Shown here piece by piece: positions 24,477 to 33,131 of a DNA stretch of 64,000 bases. The position numbers and the translations under genes were made by a program. The stretch lies in the NCBI GenBank assembly GCA_038405435.1, contig JBBYHZ010000004.1. One strand, 5' to 3'. Below the pieces are notes generated by a model, which did not search any database, was not told where the DNA came from, and was given only the letters and a program-made list of their open reading frames with translations. Every line of letters starts with the position of its first letter. Positions within the stretch are counted from its first letter, which is position 1. The stretch is from Dryocola clanedunensis_A (GTDB lineage: Bacteria; Pseudomonadota; Gammaproteobacteria; Enterobacterales; Enterobacteriaceae).

Positions 24477-24782
24477 ATGATCGCCAATCACCCCGAACGT
24501 GAACAAATCCGCCTGGAAAATGTCCTTTTTGCGCTGGGCAATCCGCTGCGGCTGGATATCGTTCGCACCTTAGCGGAGCAAGGGGAGCTGGCTTGCGGCA
24601 ACCTGCGTAAGGACATCGCGAAGTCGACCATGACGCATCACTGGCGCGTGCTGCGCGACAGCGGAGTGATCTGGCAGCGGCCGCAGGGGCGGGAGAATCT
24701 GATTTCGTTAAGAAGAGAGGATCTGGATGCGAGATTTCCAGGCCTGCTGGAAACGCTGCTGCGGGTGATGCAGGATAATTAA
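24477..24782 (+). CDS. ArsR-family winged-helix regulator
   Basis: A 101-residue ArsR/SmtB-type protein. LENVLFALGNPLRLDIVRTLAEQGEL is the family N-terminus, and the recognition helix is in KSTMTHHWRVLRDSGVIWQRPQGREN (about 49-75). It has a single Cys (in ELACGNL) and lacks the CVC motif of arsenic sensors, so it probably does not sense arsenite in the classical way. It is divergent from the second EF-G gene and converges with a toxin gene six bases away. Confidence 0.85.
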   Translation: MIANHPEREQIRLENVLFALGNPLRLDIVRTLAEQGELACGNLRKDIAKSTMTHHWRVLRDSGVIWQRPQGRENLISLRREDLDARFPGLLETLLRVMQDN

Positions 24783-24787
24783 CGCAG

Positions 24788-25087
24788 CTAAGGCTTGTAC
24801 GACCCGGCAATCTTTCTTGCCGTATGCAGTACTCTGAGAATGTAAATATCGCTGGCCGAAATGGCGTATACTAGGATGAAAGGGAAATGCGGTACAACAA
24901 GCTTTCTTTGCATATCGCTTTTCCCCGCCTTTAAACCCGCGTAAGGATTATCGCAAAGAAGGGTAGCCAGCGCGGTAAATTTCTCATCAGCTGCAATAGC
25001 AACTGCCGTACCGGCTTCCTGAAGGAGATAATTAAATATTTCTTCGCGGTCTTTCTGCGCCGCCTGCTCCCAGAATATTTTCGTCAT
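24788..25087 (-). CDS. RelE/ParE-family toxin
   Basis: A 99-residue RelE/ParE-superfamily protein (ARKIAGSYKP tail, NPYAGLKAGKSDMQRKLVV centre, FILVYAI strand). The order of antitoxin then toxin with a four-base ATGA overlap is the classical RelBE/ParDE layout. It may act on gyrase (ParE-like) or mRNA (RelE-like); the sequence does not decide. Confidence 0.85.
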   Translation of the reverse strand: MTKIFWEQAAQKDREEIFNYLLQEAGTAVAIAADEKFTALATLLCDNPYAGLKAGKSDMQRKLVVPHFPFILVYAISASDIYILRVLHTARKIAGSYKP

Positions 25088-25368
25088 TCGCGCCCTCGCA
25101 TTGCCTTATCCTTAAGATTCGCCATACGATTTTCCATGTCATCGTTGCTAATAAATGTCGACTTTCCGGCATCATAGCGGCTAAACGCGTTTTCGATTTC
25201 TTGTTCGAGCCAGAGTTCCTCCCTGCAATTTTGCAGAGCGAGCTCTTCGTCCGCCAGTTCTTCAATTCGTTCCCGGACCAGCTTAGTCAGATCGGTATCC
25301 CGCCGCTTTGCTGCCTGCATCGCAAGCCGCTTGGTTACCTCATCGATGCGCAGATTAATGTTGGGCAT
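25084..25368 (-). CDS. RelB/ParD-like ribbon-helix-helix antitoxin
   Basis: A 94-residue protein beginning MPNINLRIDEVTKRLAMQAA, a short beta strand and helix typical of ribbon-helix-helix antitoxins, followed by a long charged helical C-terminus that would wrap the toxin. The ATG at 25368 is chosen because it starts this domain; the frame stays open upstream inside the cobT region. Its stop overlaps the toxin start. Confidence 0.8.
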   Translation of the reverse strand: MPNINLRIDEVTKRLAMQAAKRRDTDLTKLVRERIEELADEELALQNCREELWLEQEIENAFSRYDAGKSTFISNDDMENRMANLKDKAMRGRE

Positions 25369-25438
25369 AATGCACCTTTGTATTGTCATTTGTGTTGTCA
25401 TTATGGCTGATTTTTCACCACAATGACAACCCGACCTA

Positions 25439-26494
25439 TTACGCCTCAGGCAACACGATATTGCTGTCCGCCAGCGTCCCCATTTGGTTATACATCGCGC
25501 ATGCCGCATCAACGATGTGCATCGCCAGCGCCGCTCCGCTGCCTTCGCCAAGGCGCATGCCCATCTGCAAATACGGTTCAAGCCCAAGCGCCTGGAGCGC
25601 AATCTGCGCGCCCTTTTCTGCCGACTGGTGTGAGGGGATGAGATAGTCGCGTACGCCCGGTGCAATGGCACAGGCGGCCAGCGCCGAGGCATATGAAAGA
25701 TAGCCGTCAAGCACCACCGGCAGCCCCGCCGCCGCCGCGCCCAGCATCACGCCGGTCATTCCTGCCAGGTCGAATCCGCCGACCTTTGCCAGCACGTCGA
25801 TACCGTCATGCGCATCAGGCTGGTTAATCTCCAGCGCACGGCGAACCACGGCGACCTTATTGGCCATTTTGTCACCCGGCAGGTTTGCGCCCATGCCCAC
25901 GGTTTGCAGCGGATCGCTGTCGGTAAAGACGCTCACCATGGCTGCCGCAGGCGTGGTGTTTGCCATGCCCAGTTCACCAACGCCGAACAAGCGTACGCCT
26001 TCCGCCGCTTTCGCCAGCGTCAGTTTCGCCGTTGCCAGCAGCAACTCTTCCGCCTGCTGGCGCGACATGGCTGGCCCCTGCGCGATGTTCCCGCAACCAC
26101 GAGCGACTTTCATGTTCAGCACGCCCGGCAGCGGCTCGCTGTCCACCCCGACATCGACCACGGTAACATCCGCGCCCGCCAGCGCGCCCAGCACGCATAC
26201 GCCCGTATTATGACGAGTCATATTCATGGTCTGAATCGCGGTGACAATCTGCGGTGCAACCGCAACGCCTTCGGCATACACGCCGTGATCCGCGCACATC
26301 ACCAGAATCGCCTTGCGCCGCGTGTCGAGGCCATCTTTCATTCCCGGCATTCCCGCAAGCTGCACGGCGAGGGACTCGAGGCGTCCAAGGCTGCCCTGAG
26401 GTTTTAAGAGACCGTCAATATGCTGCTGTGCAACTGCCATTTTGTCGCGGTTGAGCGGAGCAATTGCCGCCAGAAGTGAAGCCAGTGTCTGCAT
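25439..26494 (-). CDS. cobT: Nicotinate-nucleotide:DMB phosphoribosyltransferase CobT
   Basis: A 351-residue cytosolic enzyme making alpha-ribazole phosphate from nicotinate mononucleotide and 5,6-dimethylbenzimidazole, for the lower ligand of cobalamin. GLGELGMANTT-type and GGFDLAGMTGVMLGAAAAGLPVVLDG motifs and the catalytic Glu near the C-terminus (MRLGEGSGAALA) are present. It is the last gene of cbiP-cobUST, 30 bases after cobS. Confidence 0.95.
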   Translation of the reverse strand: MQTLASLLAAIAPLNRDKMAVAQQHIDGLLKPQGSLGRLESLAVQLAGMPGMKDGLDTRRKAILVMCADHGVYAEGVAVAPQIVTAIQTMNMTRHNTGVCVLGALAGADVTVVDVGVDSEPLPGVLNMKVARGCGNIAQGPAMSRQQAEELLLATAKLTLAKAAEGVRLFGVGELGMANTTPAAAMVSVFTDSDPLQTVGMGANLPGDKMANKVAVVRRALEINQPDAHDGIDVLAKVGGFDLAGMTGVMLGAAAAGLPVVLDGYLSYASALAACAIAPGVRDYLIPSHQSAEKGAQIALQALGLEPYLQMGMRLGEGSGAALAMHIVDAACAMYNQMGTLADSNIVLPEA

Positions 26495-26524
26495 TTAATT
26501 CTTCTCTGTACGATTGAGCGGACG

Positions 26525-27268
26525 CTAGAGCAGCGCCAGCAGGAAAACAACTTCGCCAAGTTCAATGGCCGCGCCGAGCGTATCGCCAGTGTGGCCGCCG
26601 AGGGTGCGCCGCAGCGCCCAGGCAAATGCCATAATGACAATGAACGTTACGGCGAATGCCAGGAGCCCGGCAGAAGGGGCAAGCATCAGGCAGAGCACGG
26701 CTCCGCAGGCCAGCGTGATCGCGGTTTGTGTACCGCTGACCTTGCCGATAAACAGGTTGCCCATGCCGGATTCCCTGGCGTATTGCTGACGGTACATCAG
26801 CATCACGCAGGCGGTTCGCCCGGCCACCGACGCCGCCGCCAGCACGCCGGGCATGCTGTAGCCGCGCAGCGACAATTCGCTCACCACCAGCACTTTAGCA
26901 ACCAGCACGAAAATCAGCGCCAGCCCGCCGTGCGTGCCAAGCCTGCTGTCGCGCATGATCTCCAGCATTCTTTCCCTGGTACGCGCCGAGAAAATCCCGT
27001 CGAAGGTGTCCGCCAGGCCGTCGAGATGAAATCCCCCGGTAAGCAGGGCAAGTGCTAACACGTAGCCCAGGGCAGCCAGCGGCAGGCCGCACCAGGGCTG
27101 CAGGATGATAAAGACCAGCCCCGCCAGCGCACCCAGCAGCAGCCCGACGAACGGAAAGGTAACGATACCGCGCACGTACTGGTTCACCTCCAGCCCCTGC
27201 GACCAGCGGCCAGGCACCGGCAAACGGCTCATAAACTGCAGCATGGCGAAGAACAAACGGAAGATCAC
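26525..27268 (-). CDS. cobS: Adenosylcobinamide-GDP ribazoletransferase CobS (cobalamin synthase)
   Basis: A 247-residue integral membrane protein with about six hydrophobic segments that joins AdoCbi-GDP and alpha-ribazole to form cobalamin. The GGFHLDGLADTFDG motif near residue 75 is the acidic metal site of the family. Its start overlaps the cobU stop by four bases. Confidence 0.95.
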   Translation of the reverse strand: MIFRLFFAMLQFMSRLPVPGRWSQGLEVNQYVRGIVTFPFVGLLLGALAGLVFIILQPWCGLPLAALGYVLALALLTGGFHLDGLADTFDGIFSARTRERMLEIMRDSRLGTHGGLALIFVLVAKVLVVSELSLRGYSMPGVLAAASVAGRTACVMLMYRQQYARESGMGNLFIGKVSGTQTAITLACGAVLCLMLAPSAGLLAFAVTFIVIMAFAWALRRTLGGHTGDTLGAAIELGEVVFLLALL

Positions 27269-27807
27269 TTTATTTTCACTCCTATCCCTGAGACCACCAG
27301 CCAGACCGCTTCGGCCTGTGCTGCCAGACGCTGATTAACCCTGCCCGCAATATCCCGGAAATGCCGTGCCAGTCGGTTCTCCGGCACGATACCCATCCCT
27401 ACTTCATTGGTCACCAGAAAGACCGGGGCCGGACAAGCCGCACAGGCAGCAATCAGCTCGTCAATTTGCTGGTTGACCTCATGTTCCATAATCGCGAAAT
27501 CCCATTCCTCCTCCGGCGTATTGCCTGCCGCATCGTACATGATGTTAGTCACGAGCGTAGTGATGCACTCGAGCAGAACGGCCTCCTGCGGATCGTTATG
27601 GGGACCAATCAACGACGACCAGCCACGATATTGTTCAACGGTGCGCCAGTGCGCGGGGCGTGAAGCGCGGTGGTGGGCAATTCGCTCCGCCATCTCCGGG
27701 TCGAGGATTTTTGAGGTGGCGATATAAAGCACGCGCTCACTGGCTGAAACCAGCCGCTCGGCATGGCTACTTTTGCCGCTGCGCGCGCCGCCGGTGATCA
27801 GGTACAT
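27265..27807 (-). CDS. cobU: Adenosylcobinamide kinase/guanylyltransferase CobU
   Basis: A 180-residue bifunctional enzyme that phosphorylates adenosylcobinamide and adds GMP. The P-loop GGARSGKS is at 6-13, the guanylyl-accepting His lies in IAHHRASRP near 46, and TNEVGMGIVPENRLAR is characteristic. It overlaps cbiP by ten bases and cobS by four, so the genes are translationally coupled. Confidence 0.96.
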   Translation of the reverse strand: MYLITGGARSGKSSHAERLVSASERVLYIATSKILDPEMAERIAHHRASRPAHWRTVEQYRGWSSLIGPHNDPQEAVLLECITTLVTNIMYDAAGNTPEEEWDFAIMEHEVNQQIDELIAACAACPAPVFLVTNEVGMGIVPENRLARHFRDIAGRVNQRLAAQAEAVWLVVSGIGVKIK

Positions 27808-29327
27808 GGTTGCTCCTGGTGCTCGTGCATAATCTGATAAATGCGGGCGATATCGATATTCTCACGCATTGCGTCGGCAAGAATATCGAACTGCTGCTGC
27901 TTGTAGTGCTGATAATCAAAATGCTCACCGCGCCACGCCGCCAGGCCCTTTCGCAGGCGCAGGCCATCAAGGAGCGCACGGGTAAACCCGCCGTTATCAA
28001 AAATGCCGTGCAGATAGGTACCCACAACATTACCCGATTCGCTGACCGCGCCGTCCAGACCATCATAAGGCCGAGCATTGCATTGCGTCAGCCGTGCAAA
28101 AGGCCGGACGTGCGGTCCTCGCTGCGTTTCCCCCATATGGATTTCGTAGCCTTCAATTTCGTAAGCCAGTTCTGCGCGAATACCGCCTGGCAGGGTCTGG
28201 CCCGCCACACGGGTGGTAATTTTCCCGCTGGCAAAGCGGGTCTCCACGTCCAGCAGACCTACGCCCGGCATGTCATCCAGCCCGGACTCCACGCCATCGT
28301 AGATATGCCTGCCAAGCATCTGGTAGCCCCCGCAAATTCCCACAACCATGCCGCCGGAACGTTGATGAGCATGTAATGCTGGCTCCAGCCCCCGCTCACG
28401 GAGCCACTGTAAATCGCTCAGGGTATTTTTGCTGCCGGGAAGGATGACGAGGCCGCAGTTCTGTAGCTCATGGGGATGGGTCACATAGCGCAGGCGCACG
28501 TCCGGCTGGGCCGCCAGCGCGTTAAAATCGGTGAAATTGGACATGTACGGCAGCTGTATGACCGCCACGTCGATATCTTTTGGCATCACCGGGTCGTACT
28601 TGCCGCGCTCAAGCACCACGCTGTCTTCATCTTCCAGATCGACCTTCAGCCAAGGCATGACGCCCAGCACCGGCACGCCGGTCAGCGCTTCGATTTGCTC
28701 AATGCCGGAGTAAAGCAGCGCTTTGTCACCGCGAAATTTATTAATGATGACGCCTTTCACACGCCATTTTTCATGTTCGAGCAGCAGCGCGATCGTCCCG
28801 TAGATCGCCGCAAACACGCCGCCGCGGTCGATATCCGCCACCAGAATAACCGGGCATTCGGCCAGTTCGGCCATCCCCATGTTGACGATATCCCGATCGC
28901 GCAGGTTAATTTCCGCCGGGCTGCCCGCCCCTTCCAGCACCATAACCTCATGTTCGGCCGCCAGAGAACGATAGACATCCTGAATCTGTGCGCGCAGCTG
29001 CGGCTTGTAGTTGTGATAGGTGACCGCGTCCATATTGGTAGCCACTTTACCCATCAGCACCACCTGCGCCTGACAATCGCTGGTTGGCTTCAGCAGCACG
29101 GGATTCATGCGCACGTCCGGGGCAATGCCTGCCGCTTCCGCCTGAAAGATTTGCGCGCGCCCCATCTCTTTGCCGTCCGGCGTAATGCCTGAGTTAAGGG
29201 CCATGTTTTGCGATTTAAACGGCGCGGTACGCAGACCATCCTGGGCAAAAATACGGCACAGGCCGGCCACCAGCACGCTTTTCCCCACGTCCGATGCGGT
29301 TCCCTGAATCATGACAGCAAGAGACAT
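27798..29327 (-). CDS. cbiP: Cobyric acid synthase CbiP (CobQ)
   Basis: A 509-residue glutamine-dependent amidotransferase that amidates adenosylcobyrinic acid diamide to adenosylcobyric acid. The N-terminal P-loop-like GTASDVGKS, the class I amidotransferase Cys in VGICGGYQMLG (about residue 335), and the C-terminal His in GTYLHGIFD are present. In Salmonella cbiP ends the long cbi block before cobUST. Here it is the first gene; yeeX and its terminator lie directly upstream with no cbi genes and no room for a full B12 riboswitch. Confidence 0.95.
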   Translation of the reverse strand: MSLAVMIQGTASDVGKSVLVAGLCRIFAQDGLRTAPFKSQNMALNSGITPDGKEMGRAQIFQAEAAGIAPDVRMNPVLLKPTSDCQAQVVLMGKVATNMDAVTYHNYKPQLRAQIQDVYRSLAAEHEVMVLEGAGSPAEINLRDRDIVNMGMAELAECPVILVADIDRGGVFAAIYGTIALLLEHEKWRVKGVIINKFRGDKALLYSGIEQIEALTGVPVLGVMPWLKVDLEDEDSVVLERGKYDPVMPKDIDVAVIQLPYMSNFTDFNALAAQPDVRLRYVTHPHELQNCGLVILPGSKNTLSDLQWLRERGLEPALHAHQRSGGMVVGICGGYQMLGRHIYDGVESGLDDMPGVGLLDVETRFASGKITTRVAGQTLPGGIRAELAYEIEGYEIHMGETQRGPHVRPFARLTQCNARPYDGLDGAVSESGNVVGTYLHGIFDNGGFTRALLDGLRLRKGLAAWRGEHFDYQHYKQQQFDILADAMRENIDIARIYQIMHEHQEQPCT

Positions 29328-29362
29328 CCCGGCTCCTTAATGGACAGTTTGAAAGGCAGACG

Positions 29363-29389
29363 TAAAAAAACCGCCTGACAGGCGGTTTT
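29363..29389 (-). terminator. Terminator of yeeX
   Basis: On the minus strand the stem ACCGCC/GGCGGT with loop TGTCA is followed by seven T. It separates yeeX from cbiP. Confidence 0.88.
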
Positions 29390-29411
29390 AAAGACTTCAG
29401 GACAGCAGCAC

Positions 29412-29732
29412 TTAGTCTGCTTTCAGCTCGCCCATGGTTTTGAGCTTTTTGGAAATTTCACGACGCTCTTTAGACAGCTCGGCGTTCTTGATGATGTAGT
29501 CATCCACGCGGTCTTCGTAGTCGGTTTTCATGCTGGCGATGATGCCCTGAATCGCTTCGATGCTCATGCCCGGCTTAATGTAATCGCTCAGGTTGTCCAG
29601 CAGCAGAACGCGTTTTGAGTTATCGCGGATCTTTTTCTCAACGTCCTGAATTTCACGTTGCAGCTTGTTCTTACGACGGAACAGACGCACAAATTCCAGA
29701 ACGTCCTGGAATGAAGGCTTAGTATTTTCCAT
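29412..29732 (-). CDS. yeeX: DUF496 protein YeeX
   Basis: A 106-residue highly charged, mostly helical protein (LFRRKNKLQREIQDVEKKIRDNSKRV) likely to form a coiled coil. Length and sequence agree with YeeX of E. coli, whose function is unknown. It has its own terminator and is a single-gene unit. Confidence 0.94.
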   Translation of the reverse strand: MENTKPSFQDVLEFVRLFRRKNKLQREIQDVEKKIRDNSKRVLLLDNLSDYIKPGMSIEAIQGIIASMKTDYEDRVDDYIIKNAELSKERREISKKLKTMGELKAD

Positions 29733-29900
29733 TTTTACACCCCTGCTAAATACAGACTCGGATTCGTTAAGACAACCGCCATAAGGCTAACCATAATGGT
29801 AGCGGCCGTCGTTGACAATAATTTATAGGTCGCTTGACCTATCTTAACCTCAAATAGTGCTGAATCGAAACCAGCATTGTGAAAGCTGGGCGCTGACGCA

Positions 29901-30959
29901 CTACTTTCTGAGCGCCCGGCAGATTAGCTGCGACAATAATTCCAGCTGACGGGCCAGCTCCAGGCTCAGCCACACGTAGCCGTGTATCGCTGTTTCCTGA
30001 AGCGAATTGCCCTGCTGCTCCTGCATCAGCAGCCTCAGCTCGTTGGCAATGTCGGTCAGCTCTTCTGTGTTCGCTGATATGGGGGACGGATTCCCCTCCT
30101 GCAAGGCTAAAGCAATGGCCTGCAGCGTTTTTTGCGTCATCTGCTGCGTGTCGCGCAGCGTGCGGGCGTTGATCATCAGAAAGTGGCTGGCGCGGGAGGC
30201 CCAGTAAGCGTTGATTTGCAGCTCCAGGGTGCAGACCATATTGCGGCTGACTTTCTGAATCGCCTCGAAAATTGACTTCTGGATGCGCGTCTCTTTGCTG
30301 CTCGGGCCAATCAGCGAGCGCATTTTCACCACGTCATTGAGGATGCTGTGCAGCGGCTTTTCAAGGCGTGGCCTTTCGAGCAGGTTCGGCGAGAACCCGG
30401 CATTGTAGATGCGGCCAAAGGCGGTGACGAAGTTTGCCATCTGGATTCGCCAGTGGATAAACGCCCGTTGAGGATAGATGCTGGTGAAGAGCATCGCCAG
30501 CAGCGAACCGAAAATAACGTCGCCGCTTCGCCATAGCGCCAGCTCCATATTCCCTGCCGGGGCGCCGACCACCACAGAGAGGGTGATGCCAATAAGCAAC
30601 GCCTGATAGGGCCGTTTGCCGAGCGCCAGAAATCCACATAAGAACATGGCAACGGCGCACCAGATGAGCATCAACGGCAGTGAATACAGTTCAAGGCGTA
30701 GCGCAACCAGCCCGAGCGCGGCACCAAATATCGTGCCGCCGATGCGCTCAAACGCGCGGGGAACCACGTTGCCCCAGAAGGAGATGGGGCCCATGACGAC
30801 CACCAGCGTAATCAGCGGCCAGGTGCCTTCCGGCACGTTCAGCAGGCGGACAATCAGGAATGTCAGAATAAACGCTAAAGCAATGCGGATGCCATGCACC
30901 GTACGGTAGTGACCGTAAACCCGTAATTCCAGGGGGCTGAGTGATTTATCGGGGCGCAC
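29901..30959 (-). CDS. yeeA: Inner-membrane protein YeeA (FUSC/aromatic exporter-like)
   Basis: A 352-residue protein with several N-terminal membrane spans (about 20-150) and a long soluble C-terminal helical part, the FUSC-type layout. The GTG at 30959 is chosen as start because TGGAGA lies five bases upstream and the product then has exactly the E. coli YeeA length and beginning (DKSLSP); an in-frame start at 31010 is less likely. The transported substrate is unknown. Confidence 0.9.
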   Translation of the reverse strand: MRPDKSLSPLELRVYGHYRTVHGIRIALAFILTFLIVRLLNVPEGTWPLITLVVVMGPISFWGNVVPRAFERIGGTIFGAALGLVALRLELYSLPLMLIWCAVAMFLCGFLALGKRPYQALLIGITLSVVVGAPAGNMELALWRSGDVIFGSLLAMLFTSIYPQRAFIHWRIQMANFVTAFGRIYNAGFSPNLLERPRLEKPLHSILNDVVKMRSLIGPSSKETRIQKSIFEAIQKVSRNMVCTLELQINAYWASRASHFLMINARTLRDTQQMTQKTLQAIALALQEGNPSPISANTEELTDIANELRLLMQEQQGNSLQETAIHGYVWLSLELARQLELLSQLICRALRK

Positions 30960-31088
30960 ACCCGTCTCCAGAGAATAAAAACGTGATTGTAACAGAGTAA
31001 AGCCAGACACCCGAAACGGGCGGCTTTCGGGTGTTTGGGTTAGATCAAACTACCGCGTAATAATACGCTTGCTTTTACCAGCAATGAT

Positions 31089-31559
31089 TCAAAGCTTACT
31101 GGAAACTGAGATATACATGTCGATATCCCAGACGCCGCTCTGCGTGCCGTCGTTCAGGTAATGCTCAAAGCACGGCTTGCCGTCCGGCTGGTATTCAGCA
31201 TCACCCAGAAGCTTTTCAAAGAACTGGTTCCAGGGACTGGCAAAATCGTTGTCGTCAACTCTTGCTCGCGCTACGGCATACTGGCCGCCTTCGATATGGG
31301 TCACGATGACGCCTTCGCTGTTTTCCGGCACCGCAAAGTCTTCCGCAACGGTAACAACCGTGTCGCAGCGTAACTTCTCTGCCGGCACGACCTCGGGGTT
31401 ATCGTAATAGACCGCAAGCCACTCGCTTTCGGGAACCTGATGGGCTTTTACCCACATCGCCAGCTGCTCGAACCCCTGATGTACGGTTTTCTCCCACGGA
31501 CCAACCATATGAAAACCGGCGACTTTCTTTTGCGGAACCTGCTTTATTGTGAATTCCAT
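31089..31559 (-). CDS. sbmC: DNA gyrase inhibitor SbmC (GyrI)
   Basis: A 156-residue GyrI-like protein that binds and inhibits DNA gyrase and protects against gyrase poisons such as microcin B17. The MEFTIKQVPQKKVAGFHMVGPW opening and the ISVS end match the family and length (157 in E. coli). A LexA-type box lies 25 bases upstream, consistent with SOS induction of sbmC. Confidence 0.94.
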   Translation of the reverse strand: MEFTIKQVPQKKVAGFHMVGPWEKTVHQGFEQLAMWVKAHQVPESEWLAVYYDNPEVVPAEKLRCDTVVTVAEDFAVPENSEGVIVTHIEGGQYAVARARVDDNDFASPWNQFFEKLLGDAEYQPDGKPCFEHYLNDGTQSGVWDIDMYISVSSKL

Positions 31560-31583
31560 AGATCCTCCTTATAGGATAGTGAT

Positions 31584-31599
31584 CTGTATAGATATACAC
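31584..31599. promoter_or_regulatory. LexA box of sbmC
   Basis: Read on the minus strand, GTGTATATCTATACAG matches the LexA consensus CTGTATATATATACAG at 14 of 16 positions. One outer CTG is changed to GTG, so repression may be weaker than at consensus sites. Confidence 0.72.
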
Positions 31600-31674
31600 C
31601 ATTATTCAGTGAAAACGTACCGGACCCCAGCTATTTTTGATTAATTTGCGAGCAGGCTCGCGTCTGGAAAAGAT

Positions 31675-31705
31675 AAAAAAACGGGTGGAGATCGCTCCCC
31701 ACCCG
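31675..31705 (-). terminator. Terminator of dacD
   Basis: On the minus strand the stem CGGGTGG/CCACCCG with a 10-base loop is followed by seven T, 21 bases past the dacD stop. Confidence 0.88.
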
Positions 31706-31725
31706 CCATTCCTTCTCAGGGGAAA

Positions 31726-32892
31726 TCAAAACTTGCGGTGCAGATAGTCGCTAAAGCGCGAGAACATGCCGCCCTTCTGCACTTCATTCAGGGTTACCAG
31801 CGGCCAGTGGGCAATCAGCTTGTCGCGGTCGAAAAGTTCAATCTCGCCCACACGCTTGTTTGCCGCCAGCGGCGCTTCCATATTCTGATGATCAAGGACA
31901 TATTTGGCCTTGATGTTTGGCACTTCCGATTTCGGCAGCGCCATATAAACGTCCTGCCCCGGCCCGACGTCTACGCTGTCTTTGTCGCCGTACCAGATAT
32001 GCTCGGTGCCAATTTTTTTGCCTTTATGCAGGATCTGCACCGTATCGAAGTTGTCCTGGCCCCAGTGCAGCAGCTTACGCGCCTGTTCTTCGCGCCCTTT
32101 TGAGCTTTCGGCGCCCATAACTACCGCTATGAGACGGCGCTGGCCCTGCACGCTTGAAGCAATCAGGTTAAACCCGGCGCTCGCCGTGTGGCCGGTCTTC
32201 AGCCCGTCGACGTTGAGATTTTTATCCCACAGCAGCCCGTTACGGTTGTGCTGGGTGATCCCGTTCCAGGTGAGGCTCTTTTCACTGTACATATGATAGA
32301 AGTCTGGCTCACCATGGATGATTGCGCGCGACAGAACGGCTAAGTCGTAGGCAGAGCTGTGCTGGCCCGGCGCGTCCAGGCCGTGTACCGTTTCGAAATG
32401 CGTATCCCGCAGGCCAAGCTTAGCCACGTATTTGTTCATCATCGCCACGAACTGCGGCTGGCCGCCCGCGACGTAATCCGCAAGCGCCACGCAGGCATCG
32501 TTACCGGAATCGATAATCAGACCCCGGCTCAGATCGTGAACGCTAAGCTTATCGCCGGGCTTTAAAAACATCAGCGATGAACCGTCAAACACCGGGTTGC
32601 CCTTCGCCCAGGCATCTTTACCCACCGTCACGATGTCCTCGCCGCTGATGCGCCCGCTGTCAATAGCCCGGTCAACCACATACCCGGTCATAAGCTTAGT
32701 CAGGCTCGCCGGATTGCGCTTCACATGTTCGTTCTGCGCGGTCAGAATTTGTCCGGTGGTGTAATCCATTAAGACCCACGATCCTGCCTGAATTTGCGGT
32801 GGCTGCGGTGAAGAAGCGAAAGTATCGTCAGCAAAAACAGAATGTACGGGCACCGACAGAAGGCTCAGTGCGAACAGCAGGCGGGTTTTCAA
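31726..32892 (-). CDS. dacD: D-alanyl-D-alanine carboxypeptidase DacD (PBP6b)
   Basis: A 388-residue periplasmic penicillin-binding protein with a signal peptide (about 1-21). The active-site SLTKL (about 63-67), SGN (about 127) and KTG (about 230) motifs are all present. A C-terminal domain ends in an amphipathic helix (FSRFSDYLHRKF) that anchors it to the membrane. It trims the terminal D-Ala of peptidoglycan pentapeptides. Position matches E. coli dacD beside sbmC. Confidence 0.95.
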   Translation of the reverse strand: MKTRLLFALSLLSVPVHSVFADDTFASSPQPPQIQAGSWVLMDYTTGQILTAQNEHVKRNPASLTKLMTGYVVDRAIDSGRISGEDIVTVGKDAWAKGNPVFDGSSLMFLKPGDKLSVHDLSRGLIIDSGNDACVALADYVAGGQPQFVAMMNKYVAKLGLRDTHFETVHGLDAPGQHSSAYDLAVLSRAIIHGEPDFYHMYSEKSLTWNGITQHNRNGLLWDKNLNVDGLKTGHTASAGFNLIASSVQGQRRLIAVVMGAESSKGREEQARKLLHWGQDNFDTVQILHKGKKIGTEHIWYGDKDSVDVGPGQDVYMALPKSEVPNIKAKYVLDHQNMEAPLAANKRVGEIELFDRDKLIAHWPLVTLNEVQKGGMFSRFSDYLHRKF

Positions 32893-33131
32893 CGGAATGT
32901 CCTCAGAAACTTATTTAAGCGGCTCGTTTTACGGGAATTCAGATTATTTTGCGCGGGAAAATTGCAAGAAAATATGACATATTTTATATCGGGTTAATTT
33001 TAAAGCTGACAAATTCCCCTCTCCCTCCGTATTTTCCGATAATACAGATTCCTCTCATTCGTCTTATTGCCAGACGCCCCGTTCATTTATATCGTGCGCT
33101 TTTGCATAATTTTTATTCTAAGGGTACCAGC

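Noticed and set aside
29328..29411. B12 riboswitch before cbiP
   Set aside because: Only 84 bases are available and a yeeX terminator occupies part; no B12-box-like sequence was seen.
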